Assembly: GCA_963681505.1 (NCBI GenBank)
Contig: OY811985.1
Coordinates: forward strand, 4,681,183-4,745,182
Direction: 5' to 3'
DNA length: 64,000 nt
DNA from: Eunapius fragilis
Lineage: Eukaryota > Porifera > Demospongiae > Spongillida > Spongillidae
Shown here: in pieces, positions 12,201 through 26,624 of the stretch
Layout of the letters: each line of letters opens with the position of its first letter
How positions within the stretch are numbered: position 1 is the first letter of the stretch
The notes under the pieces: model-generated
The model's database searches: none
The model's input: only the letters and a program-made list of their open reading frames with translations
Told to the model about the DNA's origin: nothing
Program-made: the position numbers and the translations under genes

Positions 12201-15200
12201 GTCTAATCAAGAGGAAATGGAAAACAATAAAAATAATGCCCACACACACACACACACAACATACATACACACACGCGCGCGCGCGCACGCATGAACATAC
12301 ATACATATGCACACACACATGCACACACACACACATGCACACACACACATGCACATACACGCACACACATCCATAAATAAATGCAATACCAAATACCCAA
12401 GAAGTGGGGTCCCTACAATAACTCTCCTTTAAGATGTTCTACTACCACACTCCTTCCCCAACCAACACATGCCTTACACGCAGTTTCATGTACCAACTTC
12501 TACCATTATTCAACAGCACTTATTCATAAATCATTACATCAACAAGACACAGTGACCTCATATCATAATCATCCCGTAAGGGAGGAGGCGTGAATCACCA
12601 CAGAGATAAGTACACACAAATGCCACACCTATGCCATACAAAAGCACAAGAGCTGTGCTGACATGGAATATTTTCACACGAGTGATGTGTTACACCATGC
12701 AAAAAAGCACAAGGGCTTAGCTGATCTGGATTATTCTCACACAAGTGTTGTGTTACACACCATAACCCCACAAAAAAGTGGCTAAAGACATTTCCACACT
12801 AGCAATTTTAAACCAAATTGAACTGTATTTTGGGTGAATGGATTTGGCCAGTGCCCAATGCAGATCAATCTGGTTTGTGGTTGCTAGAGTGGAAACATCT
12901 TAGTTCCTGGGAACTGGGGTGTGACTGCCTGCAATTTAGTAATTTTCATATGCTGATTCAATGCCCCACTACTGATCATCAAAAAACGAAGTGGCTAGGA
13001 AAACGTCTTGTTCACTGCATCAGTAATTTTAACTGCCTCTGTCTCTGTTAACAACACTTACAGCTGCAACAATCACATAAAGTTAGCAGCTGCACAATCA
13101 AATAAAGTTAGCAGCTGCAACAACACTAGGCTGACAACTGCAATACAATCAAGCTGTTTGTACACAGCTGCAATGGGGGGCAATAACCAACCAGCTTCAT
13201 GTGCTTACAACTAACTCCCCCAAATATTCCACAGTTCAGCTTATCCTGCATTGTGCATGATATTCTCAAATTGGTTGTCTTACCATAAAGTGTTGCATAT
13301 AAGCCCCTGGCCCCCCCTCTACCCCTATTGAAAAAAATTAATGACTGTGTGTATCTGTTTCGCTGTGAAGGAGAGCGTCCTTCCTTTTCTGAAGCAATGT
13401 TTTGACTGTAAAACAATAGAGCAGCACTTGCTCAACATCGCCCACAAGACATCCCAACCCAATTAGAAAGCAACCAAAAACGGAAAACCACAACTGTAGG
13501 GAACGTTTTCCCCCTGGAGTGTATCTACATATGCTATGGAAAAAAAAATCGCTTTTAACCTGCTTCGGCTTCAATTTGATGGTCAGTGTGTATGTTGTCA
13601 TGAGACTACAGCTGCTACTCCAGGGGGTATTGGGTACCCCAGGGATACTGAACACTGTACATTTACATGGAACGGAATGATGATGTACTGTAAATAAGTT
13701 TCTCATGTCACATGTCATAATGTAAGAATATGCCCAAAGGACTAGCCAGCAGAACCCCATTACAATGATGCCTATCTTGCTTATCTCTGTCCCAAGTGCA
13801 GCTGCACCACACATAGCAGTTGGGCCATCTGTAGTTCCAGATAAATTTAATCTGCCACATGCAGAGTATAGACATGTGTGAGTGTATTGTGGGCATTATG
13901 GAAGTACAAAGCCATAGCATGTAGCAGTCCAGCTGATTTAATAAGATAACAGGGTCAAGGTCACATGGACACAACAAGGTAAAGGTCACATGCACAGGAC
14001 ACAACAAGGTAAAGATCACATGCATAGGACACAACAAGGTAAAGGCCACATGCATAGGACACAACAAGGTAAAGGCCACATGCATAGGACACAACAAGGT
14101 AAAGATCACATGCATAGGACACAACAAGGTAAAGGTCACATGCATAGGACACAACAAGGTAAAGGCCACATGCATAGGACACAACAAGGTAAAGGCCACA
14201 TGCATAGGACACAACAAGGTAAAGGCCACATGCATAGGACACAACAAGGTAAAGGTCACATGCATAGGACACAACAAGGTAAAGGTCACATGCATAGGAC
14301 ACAACAAGGTAAAGGTCACATGCATAGGACACAACAAGGTAAAGGTCACATGCATAGGACACAACAAGGTAAAGGTCACATGCATAGGACACAACAAGGT
14401 AAAGGCCACATGCATAGGACACAACAAGGTAAAGGTCACATGCATAGGACACAACAAGGTAAGGTTCACATGCATAGGACACAACAAGGTAAAGGTCACA
14501 TGCATAGGACACAACAAGGTAAAGGTCACATGCATAGGACACAACAAGGTAAAGGCCACATGCATAGGACACAACAAGGTAAGGTTCACATGCATAGGAC
14601 ACAACAAGGTAAAGGTCACATGCATAGGACACAACAAGGTAAAGGTCACATGCATAGGACACAACAAGGTAAAGGTCACATGCATAGGACACAACAAGGT
14701 AAAGATCACATGCATAGGACACAACAAGGTAAAGGTCACATGCATAGGACACAAGGTAAAGGTCACATGCATAGGACACAACAAGGTAAAGGTCACATGC
14801 ATAGGACACAACAAGGTAAAGGTCACATGCATAGGACACAACAAGGTAAAGGTCACATGCATAGGACACAACAAGGTAAAGGTCACATGCATAGGACACA
14901 ACAAGGTAAAGGTCACATGCATAGGACACAACAAGGTAAAGGTCACATGCATAGGACACAACAAGGTAAAGGTCACATGCATAGGACACAACAAGGTAAA
15001 GGTCACATGCATAGGACACAACAAGGTAAAGGTCACATGCATAGGACACAACAAGGTAAAGGTCACATGCATAGGACACAACAAGGTAAGGTTCACATGC
15101 ATAGGACACAACAAGGTAAAGGTCACATGCATAGGACACAACAAGGTAAAGGTCACATGCATAGGACACAACAAGGTAAAGGCCACATGCATAGGACACA

Positions 15201-18200
15201 ACAAGGTAAGGTTCACATGCATAGGACACAACAAGGTAAAGGTCACATGCATAGGACACAACAAGGTAAAGGTCACATGCATAGGACACAACAAGGTAAA
15301 GGTCACATGCATAGGACACAACAAGGTAAAGGTCACATGCATAGGACACAACAAGGTAAAGGTCACATGCATAGGACACAACAAGGTAAAGGCCACATGC
15401 ATAGGACACAACAAGGTAAGGTTCACATGCATAGGACACAACAAGGTAAAGGTCACATGCATAGGACACAAGGTAAAGGTCACATGCATAGGACACAACA
15501 AGGTAAAGGTCACATGCATAGGACACAACAAGGTAAAGGCCACATGCATAGGACACAACAAGGTAAGGTTCACATGCATAGGACACAACAAGGTAAAGGT
15601 CACATGCATAGGACACAACAAGGTAAAGGTCACATGCATAGGACACAACAAGGTAAAGGTCACATGCATAGGACACAACAAGGTAAAGGTCACATGCATA
15701 GGTGGGTGGATGGCTGATGTGGGCTAATGTTTTTGGTGGAGTTATTTTAGTGGACTCCTTGTGTGCTGTGTGCTTGAGAAGAGTGCATGCAGTACAGGTT
15801 GAGGACAACTTCAGTTATGGACAAGTCATAGATAATGTACCCCTGCATAATACAGAGATATGGGTTCAAGTAGTCAGATATAAAGGTCAACTAATGCCCT
15901 GGCCACACCAGAATGCAATTGTGTACTTCTCTGTACTTCATAACTACTTGTACTTGATGAAGCTGTGGGTAATTTAATGGCAAACTGCACCACCCAAAAT
16001 ACCTCACCCTCTCATTTGAGATACACTTTCCATCTTTATTCTCCCAAAATAAAGTACACCAAATTGCTGCATACTCCTTAGTTTTTCCATTGATGAATTA
16101 TGGGTAACCTGCATAATTTAATGATTTTTGTGACATTTGCATTTGCCAGTTTGAAAGAGCATTGCTTGTGTGTGGGTCAGTCTTTTTTTGTACAGTAGCG
16201 GCTCACGTATAAGGAAAACCACGCACCCGCGTATAACGAAAAATAATTACATTCATCTGGAAAAAAAAGTAAGCTGTTACACCCATGTAGTGTTCTTAAG
16301 CCAACCCTCCGGATTGCTACTGCTACTCCACATAACGAAATTCAATGTCAATGAATTTGCAACTCGTTAACGTTGCTACCCCTCCGCCCCCTGAGAAAAA
16401 AAACTGTCCCGTATCTGAACGAGCGCATCTGCGTAACCATGAACGCTTCCTTCAACAATTCAAGCGTTCAGGGTACGGAGATGCGTTTGTTTAAACACGA
16501 AACAGATTTTTTTTCCCCAAACCCTCCCGTTTGGGGAAAAAAAAAATCTGTTTTGTGTTTAAACAAACGCATCTCCGTACCCTGAACGCTTGAATTGTTG
16601 AAGGAAGCGTTCATGGTTACGCAGATGCGCTCGTTCAGATACGGGACAGTTTTTTTTCTCAGGGGGCGGAGGGGTAGCAACGTTAACGAGTTGCAAATTC
16701 ATTGACATTGAATTTCGTTATGTGGAGTAGCAGTAGCAATCCGGAGGGTTGGCTTAAGAACACTACATGGGTGTAACAGCTTACTTTTTTTCCAGATGAA
16801 TGTAATTATTTTTCGTTATACGCGGGTGCGTGGTTTTCCTTATACGTGAGCCGCTACTGTACTACAATGGGGATGTACCCATCAGATGGGATTACATTAG
16901 TGTGGTTACAGAGTTAAAGTATTCATCAATTTGATTGTAAGGTATAAGCATACAGTGTAGTTGAAATCACACCTTTTTTTTTTTTAAAGCAGGAGTTATA
17001 TTGGTGTGGGCACAGGGTTAAAAGTATTCATCAATTTCATTGTAAGGTATAAGAATAAAGTGTAGTTTAAATCATACAAAACAAAATATTTAAAAGCAGG
17101 GGTGAACTTAAAAGTTGCCTCAAATCAGATTATGACTACCAAAGCATATTTTGCTGCTACCCATATAACATGTGTCTACAGCATGCGTCAGCAATGACGT
17201 CATCAACAGCAATGTGTCATCAATAACAAAGCATGCAAACCACAAAGAATGTAAAAAATACATTTTGTTTTATTTATATTTATAAATAATCATGCAATGG
17301 AAAGAGCTGTGCTTACCCTTACAATAAGTCCACTGTTTTAAACAACTGTATGTACAATGGTCCTTCGTTACTATCTGCAATGCAGCTATCTAAATGTAGG
17401 ATGCTGGGTTCCCATTTAAAGCCACTGCTGTATATCAATCACATACGTTAAACGTGCAGTGGCTCAGCATAGAATCGAACAAGAATACTATTTCCGTTCT
17501 ATTGTATAGCGCTACCCTTCCTGGAACAATTAGAATGATGTTTTTGCAATAGCATGATTACTGCAAATCATCATCAGTAGTATTAAATAGTCTTTTTGTT
17601 TACATAGTCACTGTGAGGTGTTAATGGCGACACAGTAACAGAGAACCTACAAGGTTTACAAATGCAAGTCAACACGCCAGACCATCTCCTTGCCTAAAAC
17701 TTCTGTGTCTGTAGTTGGATGCACACATGTTAGCACATCTGAAATATGTACATTCATAGTATCATCATGCATTGGGTAGGCCAAATGACCTTGCCGGTAT
17801 ATGATGTAGAAGTATTAACTATTAGGATGGCACTTTGTGATTCATTTTTAATGACTACACAGCCAAGCCAGTGTCTGCGACAGTGACATAGCCACCCATG
17901 TCATTAATTGGAATGGATTGAACACTACCTGCCAATGCTACCTTTCGAATCTACGCTGCTTGATAAGGATTTTACTTCAACAGTGTTGGTAGTAACTGGT
18001 ACAAAGCTGTGGAGCCAATGAGTTCCAGCTCTACTCCATGCTCATGCTGTGTTGCAAACCTTGCAAGTGCATCCCTTTAGTCTGGCTCAACTGCTAACTC
18101 GGTGAGCATTGCTTCAGTCATGATCTTTCCTACTACTGAAAGCCTATAGAGCCAGCCTTCAGCGGCTTTACCAATGACCAAATACTCACTGCAACACCAC

Positions 18201-19262
18201 CTATACGAATAATAATACTTGCCATTATTGGGATTCTGCCCATAGCCAGAGTATAAGAGCAACCATATGTCTATATAAAAGTTAGACACTGAAACCGAGG
18301 AAATCTATGCGATTTAGAACGCCCGAGGGCCTTGTGCAGTAGCATTCCAAGCAGAAGCTTGGGTGCCACTAAGGGCCAGAGGAATTCTATATGCAGATCA
18401 CAAAGGTTTTAGTGTCTAACTGATTTAGACTATAGTAACCAATAAACAGGGTGCAGGCATTCTAATATAGAATATCGCTTGGATGCCATCCTCTGTACTT
18501 TGTAACCCCCCCTAAATTTTTACATAAATTAGATACCAGCATATGATCTATCAGACTGCAGGATTTCATAGTATAGGCTTCCAAATGGAACAAAAAAAAC
18601 TCGTTGTATGTATGGGGTGCATTTACATTCCTTGAGTGTAGAACGATTCTTTTGAGTGAAAGCGTTCTTCAAAAAGCTGATAGGGCCCCCACTGTGAGAA
18701 AGGTTACCTTTCAATACTGCATTATTTTGCACAGCAATTGGGAAATGGATATCTACATTGGTCCTGTGATAGCTGTTTACAGTGACAAACCTCCAATGCG
18801 CAGCAACTAAGCAAGAAAAGGAAGGTACATTACTTGTACCCAGGGTCTAAGCTACACAAAGGTACATTACTTGTACTCAGGGTCTAAGCTACACAAAGGT
18901 ACATTACTTGTACCCAGGGTCTAAGCTACACAGTGGCCTAAGCAGGAGCCGGAAGATGATTATTACATGCATGTCTAGGCAAGAACAAGGATACCTTACT
19001 GAACACAGTGGTCTACATATAGAGGCAAGCCAAAGTTCATGGAATTTAGAAAATGATTTGCCACATATGTTTAATATATGAAAATTTAAATATACCCCAG
19101 ACCTTTAGTAAATGTTACACTACAAAGTGTCAATGCAGACACACCAAACATAACTGCTGATGTTGAATAGCACTGTCCCAGGACAGACACAGCAAACATT
19201 CAGCCAAGGTCAGACAACACACACACACACACGCACACACACACACACGCACGCACACGCGT

Positions 19263-19337
<75 letters not shown>

Positions 19338-22300
19338 CCCAGCAAAGGATGAAGGCAGGGATGCCAAGTTTGTGGCTGGTAACACTTGATGCTGAGGATT
19401 AATGTGTCAAAATATAAAGTTTTGTTTCTTGTGCATTCCATTCTACTCAAAAGCACATCGTAGGAGCTAAATACATACTGATTTCACATAGCCGATGACA
19501 AAAGGTCACTACTATGGTTATTCCGTGTACATGACAAATGTAATAATTTGCCATCAATGCACTCGACCAATCACAGTACAGAAACTCACATTTCCAAAGT
19601 CCACATAGAGTACGTGAACTTCTTGGCTTGAGACAACTTTCTCTATCAATGCCCTATACCTAATGAGAAGAAAAAAAGAAATAGAAAGAAAAAACACTTT
19701 TGAGTCAGGATACAAAGTGCAACCATACCAACACCTACCACATGTTTAGAACTGCATGTTGGTAGTAAGTGTGTAGTGTATTTATTGCCAATGATCAAAA
19801 TGCCTAAATATGCTGCGGCATATGCAGCCATTTTTTCCTATTGCATTCTTGTTTGGAATGGAAATTGTAATGATGAGACCTATAACTGTAAAAGAGTTAC
19901 CTTCTGCCTGAACCTAATTATTTGACCAATGAAATTGGGGAGAGGAAGCCAGTAGATGTCGACAGACTTGCTGCATGTATCGCTACTCCCAAGTCTTCTG
20001 CTGTATCAGCTTTGTACGGAAGGCTAAGCATCGTCCTAGTCTGAACCAACGCAAGGGCCATATTGGCTAGGCTCCGGTGTATTGACTCATTGTGTCTATG
20101 TAGTATTTCAGTATATTATGAAATTTGTAATTTAAAAACTTGTACATGTTGGTAATTTTATTTCCTTTATCACCGGATCCATGAGAATTGAACATTTTAT
20201 TGTTGTCCAAACCAACTTTGTGAAAGCTAGTCGGACAACGCAGATGCCGGGAAAAGATCACCCAACCATTGTAAGGTAACATGTTTCCTGGCCCTGACCC
20301 TAACTGGTATGATTGTAAGTGACAAAGTACGACACCGTAAAATTTATTGGTCTCGAGAAAGCATTGCCAAGTAAACTTTTCCCCTAGGCCATTTAGAATA
20401 GGTTTGAATATGCTGTTAAATTTCTTATGGTAGGACTATGAGGCCGCAAGAGGTATTAACAATGAGGCCGCAAGAGGTACTAGCAATGAGGCCGCAAGAG
20501 GTATTAACAATGAGGCCACAAGAGGTACTAGCAATGAGGCCACAAGAGGTACTAGCAATGAGGCCACAAGAGGTTAGCAATGAGGCCGCAAGAGGTTTGC
20601 AATGAGGCCACAAGAGGTTAGCAATGAGGCCGCAAGAGGTTTGCAATGAGGCCACAAGAGGTTAGCAATGAGGCCGCAAGAGGTTTGCAATGAGGCCACA
20701 AGAGGTATTAGTAATGAGGCCGCAACAAGTATTATACTTCCAATTGGCTTTTACATGCAGTTCATGTATAAAATTCACTTGCAGTTGTTTTGCTTCATGA
20801 GCAGACAAGGCACATGTGGCTGTAATTTAACCTGGGAACTAGCATGTCAGAGTAGAAGGCTAATATATGTATAAGCTGTAGAATGTACTTAGTGAAAGAC
20901 ACTTCTAGTTATGTATCAGATATATAATATCTCTTTCTAAGATATATATGAACTTGAGCTAATATGTGGTTTCAGATCTCAGATGTGGATAGTCCAATGC
21001 TTTATTATGCTAGCTTGGGGGGGGGGGGGGGGGGAGGGCACTGAAACACCCATGCATCTAGACTTCGGCCTACCAAAATAATAGGGAGTTTTATGCTTGT
21101 TCAAAGTTGTTTGATGCTTGCATGATAGGCTATCGCCAGAATTTTCTTCTGAGCATATTTACTTCTGAGCATATCTAACCGTTTTCAAATTCAGAAACCT
21201 TCTCAGAACAAAAGTGTGTCGTTGTTCAGTAATGGTCTTAACCTCTCGACTTAAAATGGATGCAGGTCATTGGCGATTTTAGTTGCAAGGCTGGAAATAC
21301 ATGTAGTTTAAAAGCATTATCTGGACAGTTGAACCCTGTGGCACACATGTATCTGCAACAGTTAGAGCCCTTCCAACTAATTGAGTTTGACTAAACAGGT
21401 CAAAAACAACAACAACAACAATAAAAGTTCAACTCTCATGGATCTGGTGTTAAGCAACAATCACAGTAAACACAATTATTGCTCACTGCAGCCATTTCCA
21501 ATCGACATAATTACCAACTACTTACGTAGCAGAATAAAGGTACAATGATGACAAGTAGTGGTACACCATCCCACCAGTGCAAAGCCATATCAACTTCCTA
21601 AACAGCACACCTTCTGACAAAGGCACATACATGTTTTAGGACTAAGTTTCTGCTCATCCCAGTTGTCCATACCGAGAAGAAATTTCACCAATGCAAAAAG
21701 TTGCTATGGTAACATCTTCCATATAACCAATGAAACTGATAAGTACACTTTGCTTGCCTTCCATTGCATTTTCTTCCCCAATATCTCAGGTAAGCAGACA
21801 TATAAAACTCTGATTCCATACTAATCCAACCGAGCATAACTCACATTCCCATTGTACGTACACCCACACCGATACGCTCCTGTACATATAAAACAATGCC
21901 TCTTGCATGTGCATGCAGCAATACAAAAAAAATAGGAGCTGTCCTTATTAATTATCCATAGAAGAAAAATAACAATGTCACACAACAGTAACAGGTTCAC
22001 CAGATAATTCAAATGTTGGGCATCTTTTAAGTTGCAGACTGGTACAGCCTAGTCACACACCCATGCTAATACCCCTGGTCTATACTCTCATACACCATGG
22101 TGGGTCTGGAGGCATGCTAATACCCCTGGTCTATACTCTCATACACTATGGTGGTCTGGAGGCATGCTAATACCCCTGCTCTATACCCTCATGCACCATG
22201 GTGGTCTGGAGGCATGCTAATACCCCTGCTCTATACCCTCATGCACCATGGTGGTCTGGAGGCATGCTAATACCCCTGCTCTATACTCTCATACACCATG

Positions 22301-25300
22301 GTGGGTCTGGAGGCATGCTAATACCCCTGGTCTATACCCTCATGCACCATGGTGGTCTGGAGGCATGCTAATACCCCTGCTCTATACCCTCATGCACCAT
22401 GGTGGTCTGGAGGCATGCTAATACCCCTGCTCTATACCCTCATGCACCATGGTGGTCTGGAGGCATGCTAATACCCCTGCTCTATACCCTCATGCACCAT
22501 GGTGGTCTGGAGGCATGCTAATACCCCTGCTCTATACCCTCATGCACCATGGTGGTCTGGAGGCATGCTAATACCCCTGGTCTATACTTATGCTCAACGT
22601 ATGTATTGTGGACTGGTTCATCAGAAAACATTCAGCGCATATTCTGTACTCTGATACGTACCAAGTCAAGCCTTATGAAGTGGTGGACGGACCATCACAA
22701 ACCCTTCTAACATTTCCACAGTGTTTGCAGTTACAAAGCAACATGTTACATGGCCACAGCTTACGTACTAACACGAGAAAATGAAAACTACTCACACAAG
22801 TCACAACCAGCACATCTACAGACACCTACAGCAACGCACACCTGTGGGTGGGTGTTTACTCCAAGCAGAAGCAGCTTAATTCATGCCATATCCACATACC
22901 CAATAGAACCCACAAAGCTGCTCCATGCTAATTAAGTTCCCTCCAGTGGGATTCCATGCAATTGACCAATCCTGCATGACAAGGCTTCCTAATCAAAATG
23001 TGAGAGGATATACAACCCAACTAGAAGTCATTAAATAGGGGAACAGTTGTTAAATGGGAGGATCCATTTGGCCACAATGCTGAACAGCCAATAAGAAAAA
23101 GATTGTGCTAATAGCCACACATGATTTTCACTTTGTATGTGGATTGGGTTGGTGTAGGAAGGGGGGGGGGGGGGGGGGGGGTGTTGGCATGCAAACAGAT
23201 TAGTAAATCCTTGCTTGTACTAACAATTTGGACGTGTGTCGACAAAACATACCACAGTCCGTCTGTGAACTGCGCCACACACATCTGCCCCTTCCTAGGA
23301 GTGAAAGAACCTGCCAGTGGAGGATTTTCAGCAAGGTCTTTTCTCATCTCTTCCATCACTTGTTCGAGGTGTGGACCTAAATTTTAAAAATATATTTTAT
23401 AAAACATAAAAACACCTACTGTACATTTCAATTGGATGCTTAGTTTAAAAGGTCAAATGCTGCACTACCCACATTCTCATGATGAATTTAACTAGAGGTT
23501 AGGACTAAGAATACTGACAGCTTGCCTAACTGTCCCAATGCAGGGAGCATGTTTCACTGATAAAATTGTAATATCCAGCCTGGTGATTATTTACTGTCCC
23601 CAGATAAAGAGGAAACTGATTCAAATTTAGCTGGAGGAATACCTTAAATTCACCATTGGTTTTCCACCCTATGGTGACATTTCTCCACCACAGTTGTTGG
23701 AAAACTGAAATCTACCAATATCACATAGCCCAATGCCCTGCATACCATGGATCATGTGACAAATACACTTCGACATTGTCTTTTGAGTTTAGAGCCTTTC
23801 TAAGTATATGCATGTCAATCAATTGGGTGCTATTCACCCTTTAACATAAAGGCAGTTTACGCTTTATCTGTGGAAATTTCAATTTACCTCGTAGTGTTTT
23901 TTTAAATATCAACCATTGTACCTGTGTTCTTAAATGATCTGGACACAAGGTTAGCACAAGTGAGACGTACTGAAGGCTTCACTTCATGATTGCACTTACA
24001 AAGGTGATGCAGAATCAAGGTTGTTGCCCACAATGCAACAAATTGAGAACATTACATGTGTGTTAATCACTTGCCCCATTGTACATCACATGCCAGTAAT
24101 GATGCAGTCCCCATCACGATGATCTGCAGATACACCACACCATAATTAAGATGCATGGCAATGTACTGTGGAATACTGCTACATGTCCATGATCAAGCGC
24201 GTCACACATACAATATGAAATACAAACATGCTAAGATTTGGTAATGTGCAAGTCTTTCCAGGTACACTGCACCATCTGTCTGCACAACAGACTCCAGGAG
24301 TGTGAATAAAGGGGAATTGATGCAGAAAGATGTTGCTTAAATCTCAATTCTGCTTATTGTATTAATAAAAGGTCAAATGGCCACACTGCATTCACAGGTG
24401 AATTAATTAGAGGCAAGTATGACGTTGTTAGTGGTGGGATTAGTGCTCTATGAATATTAATTATTTTCCACTATTGCCTATACACACATGGACATGTTGG
24501 AACAAAAATCGCAATGTAAGCTTGACTGTTCAATCAAAGCACAGGCAGTGAGATAGCGAGATTCGATCAAACGCATTCCCGACAAGTTAACCAGGCCCCG
24601 CCTCCGACAAATTAACCAGGCCCCGCCTCGTATAGCATGGGGCCAGCTGGAATCTAAATCTCTCAGCTCTCACACAACCTATGCACTCAAAACTGCTTAT
24701 TCATAAATGGTTTTGTAGTATAGGGTTGCAAGAGCACCACACAACATGGACAGCCACAAACACTCACAACAGATGCAGAAGTTAAACAAGAACAGCCCTA
24801 GCAGTAAAATTAAAATCCATTATCTGCAACACCCATCCAGACAGCCACTGTACTGTTATTTGAGTGACGCAGTCCAATTATATGACCACAGGTCTATCCA
24901 AGTGCAATGAAAATTAATGGTCAAAGGCAACAATGATGCTCTAAACCCACCTACCTACCACACACAGTATGAGATTGAGGCCCCTTTCCTCCCCTCTTCC
25001 AGTACAAATTTGCACAGCATCATTTCCACCGCTACAGATCAATCGCTACAGATCAATCGCGCCCGCTACAGACTAATCACATATAATCGACAGCACTGTG
25101 CTACAACCAATCACCTTTTATTATATAATCGACAGCACTGATGATATCAGTACTTACTGCCTGCTGCTACTAATGGATGCAAATACTGAACACACAATAA
25201 TCCATTGCAGCTGGCCGCCATAAGGCCAGGGCTGTACATGTAAGGTTAAGCAATAACCACTAACCACAGGAATGCATAGGATAAAATATCATGTGACTGT

Positions 25301-26624
25301 ACATCATGTGACTGTACATCATGTGACTCATCCCTTTCCATAGCACACAGTATGTCAAATCTAAAAACTTTCCTACCTAAAATAAGTACAGGTGCAGTGA
25401 TTTAAATTTTACCACACAACAGCTGTAACAATATTTAGGGGCAAATAACAAAACTAGAAATAGAACAATCTCTCAAAGGAGCTTCAAGATGAAGAACTAG
25501 AGGTTCCTTTATGGCAATGTGGTGAGATGAAAAGGATTATTAGAATGGGGGAAGAACTAGATAGCAGGCAGAGGGTTGAGATAAATAATTTGCTACATAA
25601 GACTTTTGCCAGCGCACTGAGTGACAAACCAGGAAGGACTAGCTCGTACAAGCATAGGATTTAAACTTGATACTCAGAACCTGTTAGGTTACCTCCTTAT
25701 AGGTTACCACACACCTACAGGGATTGGGTGAGAAAGGAACTGTTTAGATATGAAGCACGGAGGAATCATACAGCCAACTTGCAGAGAATGGGCCTCTCCA
25801 GTAGCAGTCGATATAAAGAAGAATGAAGACTTGCGGTTGTGCATAGGTTAAATTCAGTCACAAGGGTAGATGCTTACCTCATGGCAAGAGTTGATTATTT
25901 GCTTGATCATTTGATTGATGATTTGCTTGTCGGTTTGTGGAAAGCAAGTTTGATTACCACTCTAGATCTAACAACTTGGGAGGTATTGGCAAATACTTGT
26001 GGCAGAGAATTGTAAAGTCCAAATTTCAAGAGAACATTGCATGTGCAGATGGATACTTCCGATTGATGTAGGAGCCATACTAAATCAAGTACGTGAGGAT
26101 GGACAGGCACACCTAGACTCAACTATTGAGAAAGAGTGTTTGGCCATTAAGTTGGCATTGGATGCAGAGGGCAAGAAAAATTACTGAAGCTTACATGTAT
26201 CCAATAGCAATTTGGCATATTAAAGGCATTAGTGACGATGCATTGGCTGCCATAGTAAGTATTCTGGTAAATGTGAAATAGCACAAAGTACATCCATAAT
26301 CAAGATATTGAGATCATTATTTGCATATGCATTGTTTTGAGCCAGTATCATCAAACGTATCGATAAAATCATACATTATATACACTCCTCCCCCATTTTG
26401 AGCTGCACTTACAAGCCTAACCACCTCTTTTAAAAAATAATACAATTTGATGAGTTCGACACTTTTCAAACGAGTGCTTGTCGAAAAAAAAACTAGTAAT
26501 TTGGGGTGGGGGGAATTAGAATTAAAAAATTGAAAAAGTTGCCTTGTGGGTGGTGGCATTACGTACCTTGAGCTACCAACTGAACCCAAAATGCTGCACG
26601 AGGAGACACTTCAGTGACAACCAC
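6902..26624 (-). CDS. SND1: SND1 exons 19-28: Tudor domain and split SN5
   Basis: Residues 692-915. Exons 20-22 give [31 protein letters not shown] and [18 protein letters not shown], i.e. the Tudor domain. Three aromatic-cage positions are kept (Phe of QFTDG, Tyr of WYRA, Tyr of LYVD), and the last is Phe instead of Tyr (DFGN). Exons 23-28 give [67 protein letters not shown] and the end [20 protein letters not shown], matching human WRYGDFRADDADEFGYSR. The exon 28 acceptor was fixed by frame (CATAG before AGG GGA ATT TGG). Intron 22 is 7.1 kb with a 1.75-kb minisatellite and a large palindrome. Confidence 0.93.

Noticed and set aside
13708..15808. Long ORFs of 575-663 codons on both strands
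   Set aside because: They are made entirely of the 30-bp minisatellite, whose period keeps frames open. There is no start context, domain or splice support.
15790..15870. Candidate for SND1 exon 22 with matching phases ([16 protein letters not shown])
   Set aside because: Unlike any Tudor sequence. The true exon at 19,339-19,391 ([18 protein letters not shown]) fits the family and the phases.
16373..16680. Identical 70-codon ORFs on both strands
   Set aside because: A necessary result of the palindrome; no codon or domain evidence.
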